DNA of 64,000 nucleotides. Origin: Eutrophosalina sp902522775 (GTDB lineage: Bacteria > Bacteroidota > Bacteroidia > Flavobacteriales > Flavobacteriaceae). The position numbers were made by a program, and so were the translations under genes. Shown here piece after piece: positions 1-9,200 of this stretch (position 1 is its first letter; each line of letters opens with the position of its first letter). The stretch spans positions 1 through 64,000 of the forward strand of contig CABYWQ010000001.1 in NCBI GenBank assembly GCA_902522775.1. Reading direction: 5' to 3'. The notes below the pieces were generated by a model. The model was not told where the DNA came from. It did not search any database and saw only the letters and a program-made list of their open reading frames with translations.

Positions 1-1146
1 ACGAGATTCAAGTTCTTGTATATTTTTTTTATAATAATCAGTTTCAGGAGGAAGGCTAAAATTATGCCAAAAACTTTTATTATAAGCAATTTCATATAAG
101 GACATGTCCTTCTGAACCATATTATCGAATTTATCGAAATTTTGTTTTTGTTGAGTCATTTGAGTTACAATTAATTCATGCCTGAAAGAGACAGGATAAT
201 ATTCTCTCACCTTTTGACCAGAGTTAATCATTGTTTTTCTAACATTTTCAGGGAGTTTTCTGGCTCCAACCCATTCTCTGTTATGATAGCTTAAATATAA
301 TTTTCCTTCATTATTTTTTTTATATATCCACATTCCTCTTTGTGATCTTCCAACATTTGGCTTCCAATCATACTCAATTTGGTATATTTTGTAAGTTTCA
401 AAACCAATTACTATGTTAATTTTATCTTTATTTTCATTAACTCCTTCTAAAAATAATACGTCCTCGTTGTCATATGTTGAGTTTTTAATTTTTTTCCATT
501 TAAAACTTTTTACTTTTATACCTTTCCTCAGAGGGTTATTCCATTCAGTATATTGAAGCGGATGAAATTTTGCTTCATTTTTTACAAATCGATAGTCAGC
601 AGATTTTCTCTGATTTTCAATATTGGATTTTACCATGTAAGAATTTGGACCTCTATCAATTACCTTTATGTATTGTTCTATAAAAAAAGCACATTTATTT
701 TCTTCGACATCCCATCGTCTATAAAGTAAATTAAGTTGATGATTTACACTAATAGTATTTGTTTTTAATAGTTTTAATGCCTTTTCAATGTAATTTATTG
801 GAGCTTTAACGATAACCTCATCTAGCTGTGTTAATTGCTCAGAAAGTCTTATGGTTTTTACTTTTTTGTCTATATAATCTTTAACTTTTATTTTGAAAGT
901 TTTAAACCCTATTGAGGATATTTCTAATGAATCTTCAATTTCATTTGGTGAGACTATAAATGAAAAGGTCCCTTCAATAGTTGATGTTGTACCAATATTT
1001 TTTTTTAAAATTCCAACTGCAGCAAATGGAATTTCAAAATCATTATCGTCTATAATTGATCCATCAATTAATAAATTTTGAGCTCCTAAAAAATTTAAGC
1101 TTAAAAAAGAAAGAATTAAACAATAAAAACTACTTTTAAAGTACAT
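1..1146 (-). CDS. Secreted protein with carboxypeptidase-like regulatory domain (3' end cut off by window)
   Basis: An open frame of 382 codons runs from an ATG at 1146 to the window edge without a stop, so the C-terminus is missing. The first ~22 residues are a signal peptide (hydrophobic stretch ending FLGAQ). Residues ~24-105 look like the CarboxypepD_reg-like beta-sandwich of Bacteroidota surface proteins: a short conserved core (PFAAV, GTTSTIEGTFSF, ISSIGFK) followed by the LDEVIV segment that usually closes it. The rest resembles the long uncharacterised region that follows this domain in many flavobacterial outer-membrane-associated proteins. It probably acts in the periplasm or outer membrane; the substrate is unknown. 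It diverges from the DoxX-like gene 43 bp away. Confidence 0.75.
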   Translation of the reverse strand, partial: MYFKSSFYCLILSFLSLNFLGAQNLLIDGSIIDDNDFEIPFAAVGILKKNIGTTSTIEGTFSFIVSPNEIEDSLEISSIGFKTFKIKVKDYIDKKVKTIRLSEQLTQLDEVIVKAPINYIEKALKLLKTNTISVNHQLNLLYRRWDVEENKCAFFIEQYIKVIDRGPNSYMVKSNIENQRKSADYRFVKNEAKFHPLQYTEWNNPLRKGIKVKSFKWKKIKNSTYDNEDVLFLEGVNENKDKINIVIGFETYKIYQIEYDWKPNVGRSQRGMWIYKKNNEGKLYLSYHNREWVGARKLPENVRKTMINSGQKVREYYPVSFRHELIVTQMTQQKQNFDKFDNMVQKDMSLYEIAYNKSFWHNFSLPPETDYYKKNIQELESR

Positions 1147-1189
1147 ATTTAAATATAATAATAATGATTATTAGATTAAATGATGTGAT

Positions 1190-1633
1190 ATGAAAAAATA
1201 TAAATTATTTACAATTTATATTTTAGGATCGCTATATATATATGTAGGAATTAGTCATTTTATAAATCCTGAATACTTTAAAATTATTATGCCTGAATAT
1301 ATTCCTTTCCATTATATTTTTATTTATGTTTCTGGACTTTTTGAAATTATTTTTGGTTTAATGATTTTTTTTCAAAAATCAAGATTTTATGGTGCTTGGG
1401 GCATTTTTACCCTTTTAATTTTAGTTTTCCCAGCCAATATTTATTTATATGAATCAATTGAAGTTCAAGAGATTTTATCTGTTTCGAAAGATCAGACATT
1501 TATTAGGCTACTTTTTCAATTTCCTCTCATTGTACTTTCGTTTTGGCATACCAGAGATTTCAATTCAAAAATTTTTAATATCTTCTGCAGTGTAATATTT
1601 TTACCAACATTAATTTATTTTTTAACATTATAA
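1190..1633 (+). CDS. DoxX-like small integral membrane protein
   Basis: A 147-residue protein with four hydrophobic segments (about 7-25, 41-62, 68-88 and 104-145 with a break). The first helix followed by YVGISHFINPEYF and the second helix carrying SGLFEIIFGLMIF match the DoxX/DoxD-like membrane family, in which the H-F and G-x-x-E positions are typical. The family is linked in some bacteria to redox or thiol stress, but the reaction here is not known. It is followed after 11 bp by the secreted hydrolase gene, so the two may be co-transcribed. The family call is fairly safe; the function is open. Confidence 0.7.
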   Translation: MKKYKLFTIYILGSLYIYVGISHFINPEYFKIIMPEYIPFHYIFIYVSGLFEIIFGLMIFFQKSRFYGAWGIFTLLILVFPANIYLYESIEVQEILSVSKDQTFIRLLFQFPLIVLSFWHTRDFNSKIFNIFCSVIFLPTLIYFLTL

Positions 1634-1644
1634 AAAAAGTTAAA

Positions 1645-2583
1645 ATGTATAGAGTTGTTTTTTGTTTTATTATATTATCATTTTCTAATCTATTTTCTCA
1701 GAAAAACATTGTTAATTTAGATTCAATAGTTAAAGTTCATAATTACAAAGTTTATAAAGATTTAAGTTACGGAAACCATGAAAGAAATGTGTTGGATTTA
1801 TGGATTTCAAATAGTAAAATTAACACACCTCTCATGATTTATATTCATGGTGGAGGTTTTGGATCCGGTAGTAAAGAATCAGCCTACAGAAAAAATAATT
1901 TTAATAGAATAAAAAAATTCATTGAAAATGGAATATCATTTGCAACTATAAATTATAGATTTAAGAATAATGATGATGGTATTTTGACAAGTCTGAATGA
2001 TGCAAAAAGAGCTTTACAATTTCTTCGACACAAAAGCGATCAATTTCGAATAGATAAATCTAAGATTGGAGTTATGGGAAGTTCAGCAGGTGCTACATCT
2101 TCGCTTTGGCTAGGTTTTTTTGATGATATGGCACAACTCAATAGTAACGATCCAATTGAAAGAGAATCAACAAGAGTTTCTTTAGTTGTTGGAATTGCTG
2201 CCGCACATACAATGGATTTAAATAAGTGGAAAAAAATGTTGAATATCGATCAAGATTATATGGACAAATTAGTTTCACAATATATTGGAAAATTGGACAG
2301 AAAAAAATGGATGGATAAAACTTTACAAAATGAATACATTTCAAAAATTGATTTTTTTGATGAAATGGATAAAAATGATCCTCCATTTTTTATAGTAAAT
2401 TATGGTGGAAACAGAAAACCAAAGAATATTGCTGATTTTCATCATCACCCCATGCACGCAAAAATTCTCAAGCATAGAGGAGATTCTTTAAAAATAAAAA
2501 ATGTTGTTTATGCTACAGGTATAGGAATTATTGATAAGTCATCGCAAGGCTTAAATGCATTTATAATTGAAAATCTAAAATAG
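1645..2583 (+). CDS. Secreted alpha/beta hydrolase (esterase/lipase-like)
   Basis: A 312-residue protein with a signal peptide at residues 1-19 (cut after FSQ). An HGGG oxyanion-hole motif at 68-71 and the nucleophile elbow GSSAG at 145-149 (Ser147) place it in the alpha/beta hydrolase fold-3/carboxylesterase group. The catalytic Asp and His are probably in the C-terminal third, where a DPPFF segment and a histidine-rich FHHHPMH stretch occur. It likely cleaves an ester or short acyl group in the periplasm or outside the cell; the substrate is unknown. It sits 11 bp after the DoxX-like gene and 33 bp before the DUF1800 gene. Confidence 0.8.
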   Translation: MYRVVFCFIILSFSNLFSQKNIVNLDSIVKVHNYKVYKDLSYGNHERNVLDLWISNSKINTPLMIYIHGGGFGSGSKESAYRKNNFNRIKKFIENGISFATINYRFKNNDDGILTSLNDAKRALQFLRHKSDQFRIDKSKIGVMGSSAGATSSLWLGFFDDMAQLNSNDPIERESTRVSLVVGIAAAHTMDLNKWKKMLNIDQDYMDKLVSQYIGKLDRKKWMDKTLQNEYISKIDFFDEMDKNDPPFFIVNYGGNRKPKNIADFHHHPMHAKILKHRGDSLKIKNVVYATGIGIIDKSSQGLNAFIIENLK

Positions 2584-2616
2584 TATTAAATTTGTATATT
2601 ATTACTGGAAACTTAA

Positions 2617-4065
2617 ATGAGAAAATCTTGTTCAAATAACTCTTTAGCGCCCTATTTAGTTAATACTGAAAATAAATGGGATGAAAAAAAAGTTCTTTTT
2701 GTACTAAGAAGACTGGGTTTTGGTACAGATATAAATAAATTATCTGAATTAGTTAATTACGGCCCATCAGATCTAATTGATAAAATCATAGATGATGCAA
2801 AAAGTCTAGATGTTTCCCCTGACCCAGGTTGGGCTAATTGGACCGCATCAGATTTTAATGAATCTGGAAGAAATCGTGGTCAATTTTTTAGGGATCATCA
2901 AAGAATAGTTTTTAGAGATTTATTAAATAATGGTTTTCGTGATAGACTAACTCTTTTTTGGAGTAATCATTTTGTTACCGAATATTATATGTACAATCAT
3001 CCCGCATATGCATTCAGATATTACAATAATATTCAGAAAAATGTTTTTGGAAATTTTAAAGAATTTGTAAGGATTATTGGTTTGGATGATGCAATGTTAA
3101 TGTATCTTAATGGTTTTGAAAATAAAAACTCTAAACCAAATGAAAATTATTCAAGAGAGTTATATGAACTTTTTACATTAGGGGAGGGCAATGGCTATAC
3201 ACAAGAAGATATAACCGAAACATCAAGAGCATTGACTGGTTATAACACTCGAAACAATCAAGGTCCTATATCTTTTAATGAAAAATGGTATGACAGTGGT
3301 CAAAAAACAATTTTTGGCAGGATAGGCAATTGGAACTATAATGATGTAATTGATATTCTATTTGAGGAGAAAAAAGAATTAATTGGAATATTTATTTGCA
3401 CTAAACTCTATAAATATTTTATAAATCCAAATGTAAACCAGGATATTATCAATCAATTATCAAATTATTTTATTGAAAATAATTTCTCACTTGAGTTACT
3501 TTATAAAAAAATGTTTAAAAGCGAACATTTTTTTGATAACTATAACATTAATGTTTTGATAAAAAGTCCTTCTGACTTACTATGCAATTTATTTAATCAA
3601 TTAAAATTTGAAACATCAGATAATTTTAATCTTGACAATTTTTTTATTTATAAATCTAGGGATATGGGTCAAGAAGTATTAAATCCAGTAGACGTTGCAG
3701 GCTGGCAGGGAGATCAATATTGGATATCAACTGGCTCCCTTCCAATGAGATGGGAATTTGTTGATGATTTACTATGGAGATTTTGGCAAAAAGATAAAAT
3801 ACAATATCAAAATTTTTTAAAGAATATCGTTGGAAATAATGATACAAACCCAACTAGCATTGTTAAAAAGGTAATTGATTTTATGTTTTGTGAGTACGAT
3901 ATTAAAGAAGAGGATTTAATTGATGCTGTCGAAGTTTTTAAATCTGATCTTCCTGATATTTATTATGAGGATGGAACTTGGAATATTAATAATTATACAG
4001 TTCCACTTCAAACTTATAGATTAATAGGTTTTTTAATTAAATTACCTGAATATCAATTAAAATGA
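2617..4065 (+). CDS. DUF1800 family protein
   Basis: A 482-residue protein matching the DUF1800 family: N-terminal VLRRLGFG segment, the WSNHFVT motif near residue 115, and the block SRELYELFTLGEGNGYTQED followed by RALTGY near 185-210. Members typically lie directly before a DUF1501 gene, as here, where the ATGA overlap (4062-4065) indicates translational coupling. The family is thought to act at the cell surface or in secretion of DUF1501 partners, but no reaction is established. No clear signal peptide is visible at the chosen ATG, which is the only good start close to the preceding gene. The call is firm, the role is not. Confidence 0.88.
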   Translation: MRKSCSNNSLAPYLVNTENKWDEKKVLFVLRRLGFGTDINKLSELVNYGPSDLIDKIIDDAKSLDVSPDPGWANWTASDFNESGRNRGQFFRDHQRIVFRDLLNNGFRDRLTLFWSNHFVTEYYMYNHPAYAFRYYNNIQKNVFGNFKEFVRIIGLDDAMLMYLNGFENKNSKPNENYSRELYELFTLGEGNGYTQEDITETSRALTGYNTRNNQGPISFNEKWYDSGQKTIFGRIGNWNYNDVIDILFEEKKELIGIFICTKLYKYFINPNVNQDIINQLSNYFIENNFSLELLYKKMFKSEHFFDNYNINVLIKSPSDLLCNLFNQLKFETSDNFNLDNFFIYKSRDMGQEVLNPVDVAGWQGDQYWISTGSLPMRWEFVDDLLWRFWQKDKIQYQNFLKNIVGNNDTNPTSIVKKVIDFMFCEYDIKEEDLIDAVEVFKSDLPDIYYEDGTWNINNYTVPLQTYRLIGFLIKLPEYQLK

Positions 4066-5657
4066 GTGATAGCTACTTAAATTCTGACAAACATAATAAA
4101 GAACATTCTCATTGGGACAGGAGAGGTTTTTTGAAGGTATTAGGAATTGCTGGTGCTGGTTCAATTTCATTGGGTAATTCTCATTTGTCTGTTATTAATT
4201 CCAGCTTTGTTTCAAACGCTCTTGGAAGTGCAATTTCTGACAGAGTCTTGTTAATGATTAGATTGAAAGGTGGAAATGATGGATTAAACACAATTATCCC
4301 TGTTTATGATTTTGATAATTATGTTTCTAAAAGACCATCAATACATATTCCAAAGAATAATCTAGTTAAACTTAACGATGAATTTTCAATTCCAAATCAC
4401 ATGAATTCCTTAACACCCTTTTGGCAAGAGGGAATGATGAAAGTAGTACATGGCGTTGGTTATGAGAATCAAAATTTATCTCATTTTACATCTTCTGATA
4501 TCTGGGCTACTGGAACAAGAAATAAAGCAGAGATGTCAACGGGCTGGCTTGGAAGATTCTATGATGAAAAATATTTTGATTTTACAACAAATCCACCGGA
4601 AAAACCTGTTGCTATACAAATTGGTAGTAATTCCAATATGATTTTTAAAGGTGATCAAAGGTCTTATGCTTTTGCAGTTGCAAATGAAAGAAGATTAGAA
4701 AAGGTAGCTGAGAGAGGTGAGTTTTTTTCAACTGCAAATTTACCAGATTGTACTCATGGAGATCAAATTGAGTTCTTAAGAAGAGTTTCAAACACTACAT
4801 ATGACTATGCAGAAGTTATAAGTGAAGCGTTTAATAGTTCAAGTGATTCGGATTCATATACAGATTCAAATTTAGACAAACAACTAAGATTAGTTGCCAG
4901 ACTAATAAAAGGAGGACTGGGTTCAAAAATCTACATGGTTTCATTAGGTGGTTTTGACACTCATGGTAATCAACCTGATACTCATCAGTCTTTATTAACT
5001 CAACTGTCAGATTCCATTAAGACATTTTATAATGATTTAAATTATGATGGTTTTGATTCAAAGGTTTTAACCATGACATTTTCAGAATTTGGAAGAAGAG
5101 TAAGAGAAAACGGATCTGAAGGCACTGACCATGGATCTTCAGCACCTGTTATGCTTTTTGGTCCTGCACTTCGCGGTAGTGGTTTTATTGGTGAACACCC
5201 AAGTTTATCCAACCTTGACAAAAGAGGAAATATGCAGTATAGTGTTGATTTTAGATCAATTTATCAAACAATTCTTACTAACTGGCTATGTGGGGACTCA
5301 AATTACATAAATAATGCTATGTTAGGTGAAAATTATGACCTACTAGGCTTAGGCTTTGCTTGCGATGATAAGGAAATGATTGATTACAATTCATTACTAA
5401 ATTACCATTATCCACTATATTCGAACAGCAATGTTGATTTAAACCTGAGATTAAAACAAGATCATAATTTAAGTATAAATGTTTTTGATATTTTGGGCAG
5501 GCATGTATCTAACATTTACAATGGGAAATTAAACAGAGGTGAACATAGTTTTAATTTAAGCGAAAATCAGTTTAAAAAATTATCAAACGGACAATACTTT
5601 TATTCAATTAAGATATCAGGTGGAAAGACTTTGAGCAAATCTTTTGTTGTTAAATAG
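4062..5657 (+). CDS. DUF1501 protein with Tat-like signal and T9SS type A sorting domain
   Basis: A 531-residue protein. A DRRGFLK motif at 19-25 followed by a hydrophobic stretch looks like a twin-arginine signal. The central region has DUF1501 hallmarks (IRLKGGNDGLNT, SLGGFDTHGNQ, TFSEFGRR, DHGSSAPVMLFG), a fold related to sulfatase/alkaline phosphatase-like hydrolases. The last ~70 residues (VFDILGRHV, LSNGQYFYSIKI, final SKSFVVK) form a type A sorting domain of the type IX secretion system, so the protein is probably exported across the outer membrane and anchored or released there. It is coupled to the DUF1800 gene, and its 3' end overlaps the convergent coiled-coil gene by 8 nt. Confidence 0.88.
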   Translation: MSDSYLNSDKHNKEHSHWDRRGFLKVLGIAGAGSISLGNSHLSVINSSFVSNALGSAISDRVLLMIRLKGGNDGLNTIIPVYDFDNYVSKRPSIHIPKNNLVKLNDEFSIPNHMNSLTPFWQEGMMKVVHGVGYENQNLSHFTSSDIWATGTRNKAEMSTGWLGRFYDEKYFDFTTNPPEKPVAIQIGSNSNMIFKGDQRSYAFAVANERRLEKVAERGEFFSTANLPDCTHGDQIEFLRRVSNTTYDYAEVISEAFNSSSDSDSYTDSNLDKQLRLVARLIKGGLGSKIYMVSLGGFDTHGNQPDTHQSLLTQLSDSIKTFYNDLNYDGFDSKVLTMTFSEFGRRVRENGSEGTDHGSSAPVMLFGPALRGSGFIGEHPSLSNLDKRGNMQYSVDFRSIYQTILTNWLCGDSNYINNAMLGENYDLLGLGFACDDKEMIDYNSLLNYHYPLYSNSNVDLNLRLKQDHNLSINVFDILGRHVSNIYNGKLNRGEHSFNLSENQFKKLSNGQYFYSIKISGGKTLSKSFVVK

Positions 5658-6429
5658 CAGTAAATATTTTTTCCATTTTTTCATTTTCTTCATCAGCAAG
5701 TTCTTTATCAACTAATATTCTACCGCTATATTCATCAGTAATAAACTTTTTTCTTGATGCAATATCTAATTGGACTTGAGGAGGAATAATAAAAAAAGAG
5801 CCAGCAGAAGCTCCTCTTTCAACTGGAACAACAGCTAGACCATTTTTTACGCTAGATCTTATTTTTAGATATGATTTTAGCAGTGACTCATCAATTTTAG
5901 ACTGAAAATCATCTGATTTTTTTAAAAGTTCAACCTCTTCTTTTTCAGTTTCTTTCATTATAGAGTTAAGCTCATTTTTTTTATGTTCTAAATGGGAGCT
6001 TCTTTCATCTTTTATCTGATTAGTCTCAGATAGCTTTTCATTTTTTTGTTCAATTTGAGTTTTTAATTCATTAATTTGTTTTTCAGAATATTCAATTTCT
6101 AATTCTTGATATTCAATTTCTTTACTTAAAGACTCAAAAGCTCTGTTATTTCTGACATTTTTTTGTTGATCATTATATTTTTTTATCAAAGCCTTAGATT
6201 CTTCTATTTTATTTAGCTTTTCCTTGATTTCATTTTGAAATCCATCTAATTCACCCTGTATTTTACTAATCCTTACACTCAAGCCAGAAACTTCATCTTC
6301 AAGATCTTTTACTTCAAGTGGAAGTTCACCTCTAACACTTCTTAGTTTATCAATTCGAGAATCAACTAATTGTAAATCATAAAGTGCTCTTAATCTTTCT
6401 TCTACGGAGTACTCAACTTTTTTTGCCAT
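5650..6429 (-). CDS. Coiled-coil protein of the C4 zinc-ribbon family lacking its zinc cysteines
   Basis: A 259-residue protein whose residues 15-185 are a long, strongly charged coiled coil. The C-terminal part (about 205-241) aligns by eye with the zf-RING_7/C4 zinc-ribbon tail of this family, which normally has two CxxC pairs. Here the positions read GASAGSFF (206-213) and TDEYSGR (231-237), so all four metal-binding cysteines are gone while the surrounding PPQ, SRKK and GRILVD landmarks remain. I recall that other flavobacterial homologues also lack them, so the loss is probably old and lineage-wide. It lies 2 bp after the Nif3-like gene, a common pairing. Function unknown; nucleic-acid binding was suggested for the family. 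Confidence 0.85.
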   Translation of the reverse strand: MAKKVEYSVEERLRALYDLQLVDSRIDKLRSVRGELPLEVKDLEDEVSGLSVRISKIQGELDGFQNEIKEKLNKIEESKALIKKYNDQQKNVRNNRAFESLSKEIEYQELEIEYSEKQINELKTQIEQKNEKLSETNQIKDERSSHLEHKKNELNSIMKETEKEEVELLKKSDDFQSKIDESLLKSYLKIRSSVKNGLAVVPVERGASAGSFFIIPPQVQLDIASRKKFITDEYSGRILVDKELADEENEKMEKIFTAI

Positions 6430-6431
6430 TT

Positions 6432-7214
6432 TTAATAATAATTAACAGGGTTCGTATTTGTATTTGCAATAATGCACGCAAACTTAGGAATTTTTTTCAA
6501 AAGATAGTTGTAAATCAGTTCTTTTGTAAACTTTTCACTTTCATAATGTCCAATATCTAAAAGAAGAATCTTATTATTTGCTTTAAAAAAATCATGATAT
6601 TTTAAATCAGAGGTTATGTAACAATCAATTTTTTTTTCAATAGCATTATTGATACCAAAACTACCAGAGCCACCCAAAACTGCAACCTTTTTAATTCTTT
6701 TATTTAAAATCTTACTGTGTCTTATGTGCTTTATATCCATTTGCTTTTTAATATAATTTATAAAATCATGTCCATTGTAGCTATTTTCTATGTAACCATA
6801 CATTCCCATTCCAATACTTTCATTTAATTTATTAGGTATTAAAAAATTTAAATTTTTAATTTTTAATTTTTGACATATTTTATAATTAACCCCTCTTGAA
6901 TTATTGTCAAGATTTGTATGAATACAGTATATATTTATATTATTTTTTATTGCTTTAATTATAATTTTTTGAACTATGTTTTCATAATTAATTGATTTTA
7001 AAGGTTCAAAAATCAAAGGATGGAAAGTTATTACAAGGTTACATTTTTTTTTAATAGCTTCTTCAATTACTTCTAGTGTAGCATCTAAAGTAATTAATGC
7101 CTTGTTAATTTTACTGTTAACATCACCAACGAGAAGTCCAACATTATCAAAATCCTCAGCATGGGATAAAGGTGCCCAATTTTCTAGAATATCTATGATC
7201 TTGGATAAATTCAT
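6432..7214 (-). CDS. Nif3-like dinuclear metal centre protein (YbgI/GTP cyclohydrolase 1 type 2 homolog)
   Basis: A 260-residue protein with the metal-binding blocks of the Nif3/YbgI family: VTFHPLIF near residue 65, HTNLD near 100, GGSGSF near 180, TSDLKYHDFF near 198 and DIGHYESE near 220. The family forms toroidal hexamers with two metal ions per subunit; its enzymatic role is unsettled. Many Bacteroidota homologues are about 365 residues long because a PII-like domain is inserted in the middle; this copy lacks that insert and is close to the 247-residue E. coli YbgI. It leads a two-gene minus-strand unit with the coiled-coil gene and diverges from lpxK. Confidence 0.87.
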   Translation of the reverse strand: MNLSKIIDILENWAPLSHAEDFDNVGLLVGDVNSKINKALITLDATLEVIEEAIKKKCNLVITFHPLIFEPLKSINYENIVQKIIIKAIKNNINIYCIHTNLDNNSRGVNYKICQKLKIKNLNFLIPNKLNESIGMGMYGYIENSYNGHDFINYIKKQMDIKHIRHSKILNKRIKKVAVLGGSGSFGINNAIEKKIDCYITSDLKYHDFFKANNKILLLDIGHYESEKFTKELIYNYLLKKIPKFACIIANTNTNPVNYY

Positions 7215-7250
7215 AAAATTTTTTTCAAATATAATTTATATTTTCGTCAA

Positions 7251-8252
7251 ATGTCTATGCTGAGAAAATTGCTTTTTCCGCTTTCATTATTATTTTACAT
7301 AGTCCAAGTATTTCGTAATTTTCTGTATGATAAAAACATAATAGCTAACTCTAAATTTAATATTCCAATAATCTCTATTGGAAATTTATCTGTAGGTGGA
7401 ACTGGTAAAACTCCCATGGTAGAGTATTTATTGGCAAAATATATAGAAAAATATAAAGTTGCTATTTTAAGTAGAGGTTATAAAAGAAAATCAAATGGTT
7501 TTGTTAAATTAAATGAAAAATCTGATATCAGTTATGTTGGAGATGAACCTTTTATTTTAAAAAAATGTTTTCCAAAAAGCATGGTTTATGTTTCCGAAAA
7601 TAGAGTTTCAGGAATAAAAAGTATTCTTAAAGATTTTGATTGTGATTTAATTATTTTAGATGATGCATTTCAGCACAGAAGGTTGTCAGTTAACTTAAAT
7701 ATCATACTTACAAATTATTCTAGTCCTTTTTATAACGATTACATTATGCCTGTTGGTAATTTAAGAGAACCAGTCTCTTCATACAAAAGAGCTGATATAA
7801 TTATTGTTTCTAAATGTCCTGAAAATCTTAGTTCAGATGAAATGGATGAAATTAAATTGAAAATTAAACCAAAAAAAAACCAAAAGTTATTTTTCAGTAA
7901 AATTAAATATAAAGACAAAATATTTGGTGATAGAATATTGAAAATAAGTAACCTTATTGGTAAAGAAATTGTTTTGATAACAGGTATTGCTGAAACAAAA
8001 AATATTGAAAAATATATTAATGATAAAAAAATAAAATTTAAACATTTAAAATATTCAGATCATCATAATTATTCAAAAAATGATCTTAATCTTATTAAAA
8101 AATTATCAAAAAACAAGAATGTATTAACAACAAAAAAAGATTACTATAAATTAAAAGAAAACATAAATAATCTTTTTTATCTTGACATTGAAACTAATTT
8201 TCTGAAAGACGAGTTAATATTTCAAGAGGAAATAAATAAATTAATAAATTAA
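7251..8252 (+). CDS. lpxK: Tetraacyldisaccharide 4'-kinase (lipid A biosynthesis)
   Basis: A 333-residue protein matching LpxK, which adds the 4'-phosphate to the lipid A precursor at the inner membrane. Visible landmarks are an N-terminal hydrophobic anchor (residues 5-25), the P-loop GNLSVGGTGKTP around 43-54, SRGYKRK near 75, and the DDAFQHRRL motif near 137. Its presence shows an LPS-bearing outer membrane. Two in-frame ATGs (codons 1 and 3) are equally plausible starts. The 3' end overlaps the convergent lipA gene by 4 nt. Confidence 0.93.
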   Translation: MSMLRKLLFPLSLLFYIVQVFRNFLYDKNIIANSKFNIPIISIGNLSVGGTGKTPMVEYLLAKYIEKYKVAILSRGYKRKSNGFVKLNEKSDISYVGDEPFILKKCFPKSMVYVSENRVSGIKSILKDFDCDLIILDDAFQHRRLSVNLNIILTNYSSPFYNDYIMPVGNLREPVSSYKRADIIIVSKCPENLSSDEMDEIKLKIKPKKNQKLFFSKIKYKDKIFGDRILKISNLIGKEIVLITGIAETKNIEKYINDKKIKFKHLKYSDHHNYSKNDLNLIKKLSKNKNVLTTKKDYYKLKENINNLFYLDIETNFLKDELIFQEEINKLIN

Positions 8253-9160
8253 TTTATATGTTTCTGCGCTTTATAGGATGATCTTACAAGTGGGCCACTT
8301 TCCACATGTATAAAACCTAAGTCAAGTGCTAGTTCTTCATACTTTTTAAAAACCTCAGGTTCTATAAACTTTTTTACTTTAAGATGTTTCTTTGAAGGTT
8401 GAAGGTATTGTCCAATTGTTAAAACATCTACTTTTGCAGCTCTTAAGTCTTTGATTGTTTGAATTACTTCATTTTCTTTTTCACCAAAACCTAACATAAG
8501 ACCAGATTTTGTCCTATTAACTCCACTGTTTTTTAAATATTCAAGAACTTTTAGACTTCTAGAATATCTAGCTTGAATTCTAACTTCCCTTGTCAACCTT
8601 TCAACTGTTTCAATATTATGTGAAATAACTTCAGGCTTGACTTTAATAATTCTATCAATATGTTTTTCAATTCCTTGAAAATCAGGTATGAGTGTTTCCA
8701 TTGTAATACCGGGATTAAGCCTTCTAATACTTTTAACAGTTTCAGACCATATTATAGATCCCTGATCTGCTAAATCATCTCTGTCAACAGATGTAATAAC
8801 TGCATGTTTAATTTTCATTAAAGAAATAGATTTTGCCACTTTTTCAGGTTCTTCCCAATCAACAGTTTCTGGTCTTCCGGTTTTTACACCACAAAATCCA
8901 CAGGATCTGGTACAAATATTTCCCAAAATCATAAATGTTGCAGTACCCTCACCCCAACATTCACCCATATTAGGACAACTTCCCGATGAACATATTGTAT
9001 TTAATTTGTATTTATCAACTAGTGATCTTAAATTAGAATAATTTCTGCCAACAGGTAATTTGACTCTAATCCATTCTGGCTTCTTTCTGAAAATTTTTTT
9101 GCTATTTAATGAATCAGATTTCTTAGCTGACTTAACAATATTTAATAATTGAGCTTCCAA
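8249..9160 (-). CDS. lipA: Lipoyl synthase
   Basis: A 303-residue radical SAM enzyme that inserts two sulfurs into octanoyl chains on lipoyl-dependent enzymes. The auxiliary-cluster cysteines are C57, C62 and C68 (CSSGSCPNMGEC) and the radical SAM CxxxCxxC is C83, C87, C90 (CTRSCGFC). The C-terminal RSSYKA segment, whose serine ligates the auxiliary cluster, is also present. Length and motif spacing are normal. A TATATTTG box on the minus strand lies 17 bp upstream of the start. Confidence 0.97.
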   Translation of the reverse strand: MEAQLLNIVKSAKKSDSLNSKKIFRKKPEWIRVKLPVGRNYSNLRSLVDKYKLNTICSSGSCPNMGECWGEGTATFMILGNICTRSCGFCGVKTGRPETVDWEEPEKVAKSISLMKIKHAVITSVDRDDLADQGSIIWSETVKSIRRLNPGITMETLIPDFQGIEKHIDRIIKVKPEVISHNIETVERLTREVRIQARYSRSLKVLEYLKNSGVNRTKSGLMLGFGEKENEVIQTIKDLRAAKVDVLTIGQYLQPSKKHLKVKKFIEPEVFKKYEELALDLGFIHVESGPLVRSSYKAQKHIN

Positions 9161-9176
9161 TATTTTTGTAGTACAA

Positions 9177-9184
9177 CAAATATA
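9177..9184 (-). promoter_or_regulatory. Probable Bacteroidota -7 promoter box for lipA
   Basis: TATATTTG on the minus strand matches the TAnnTTTG -7 consensus of Bacteroidota primary sigma factors. It lies 17 bp before the lipA start in the gap after the upstream transporter gene. I see no clear TTTG at the expected -33 position. Confidence 0.5.
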
Positions 9185-9200
9185 CCACTATAAAATTATT

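Noticed and set aside
893..1081. 62-codon plus-strand frame at the left edge
   Set aside because: It lies opposite the truncated minus-strand gene, whose signal peptide and regulatory domain are clear.
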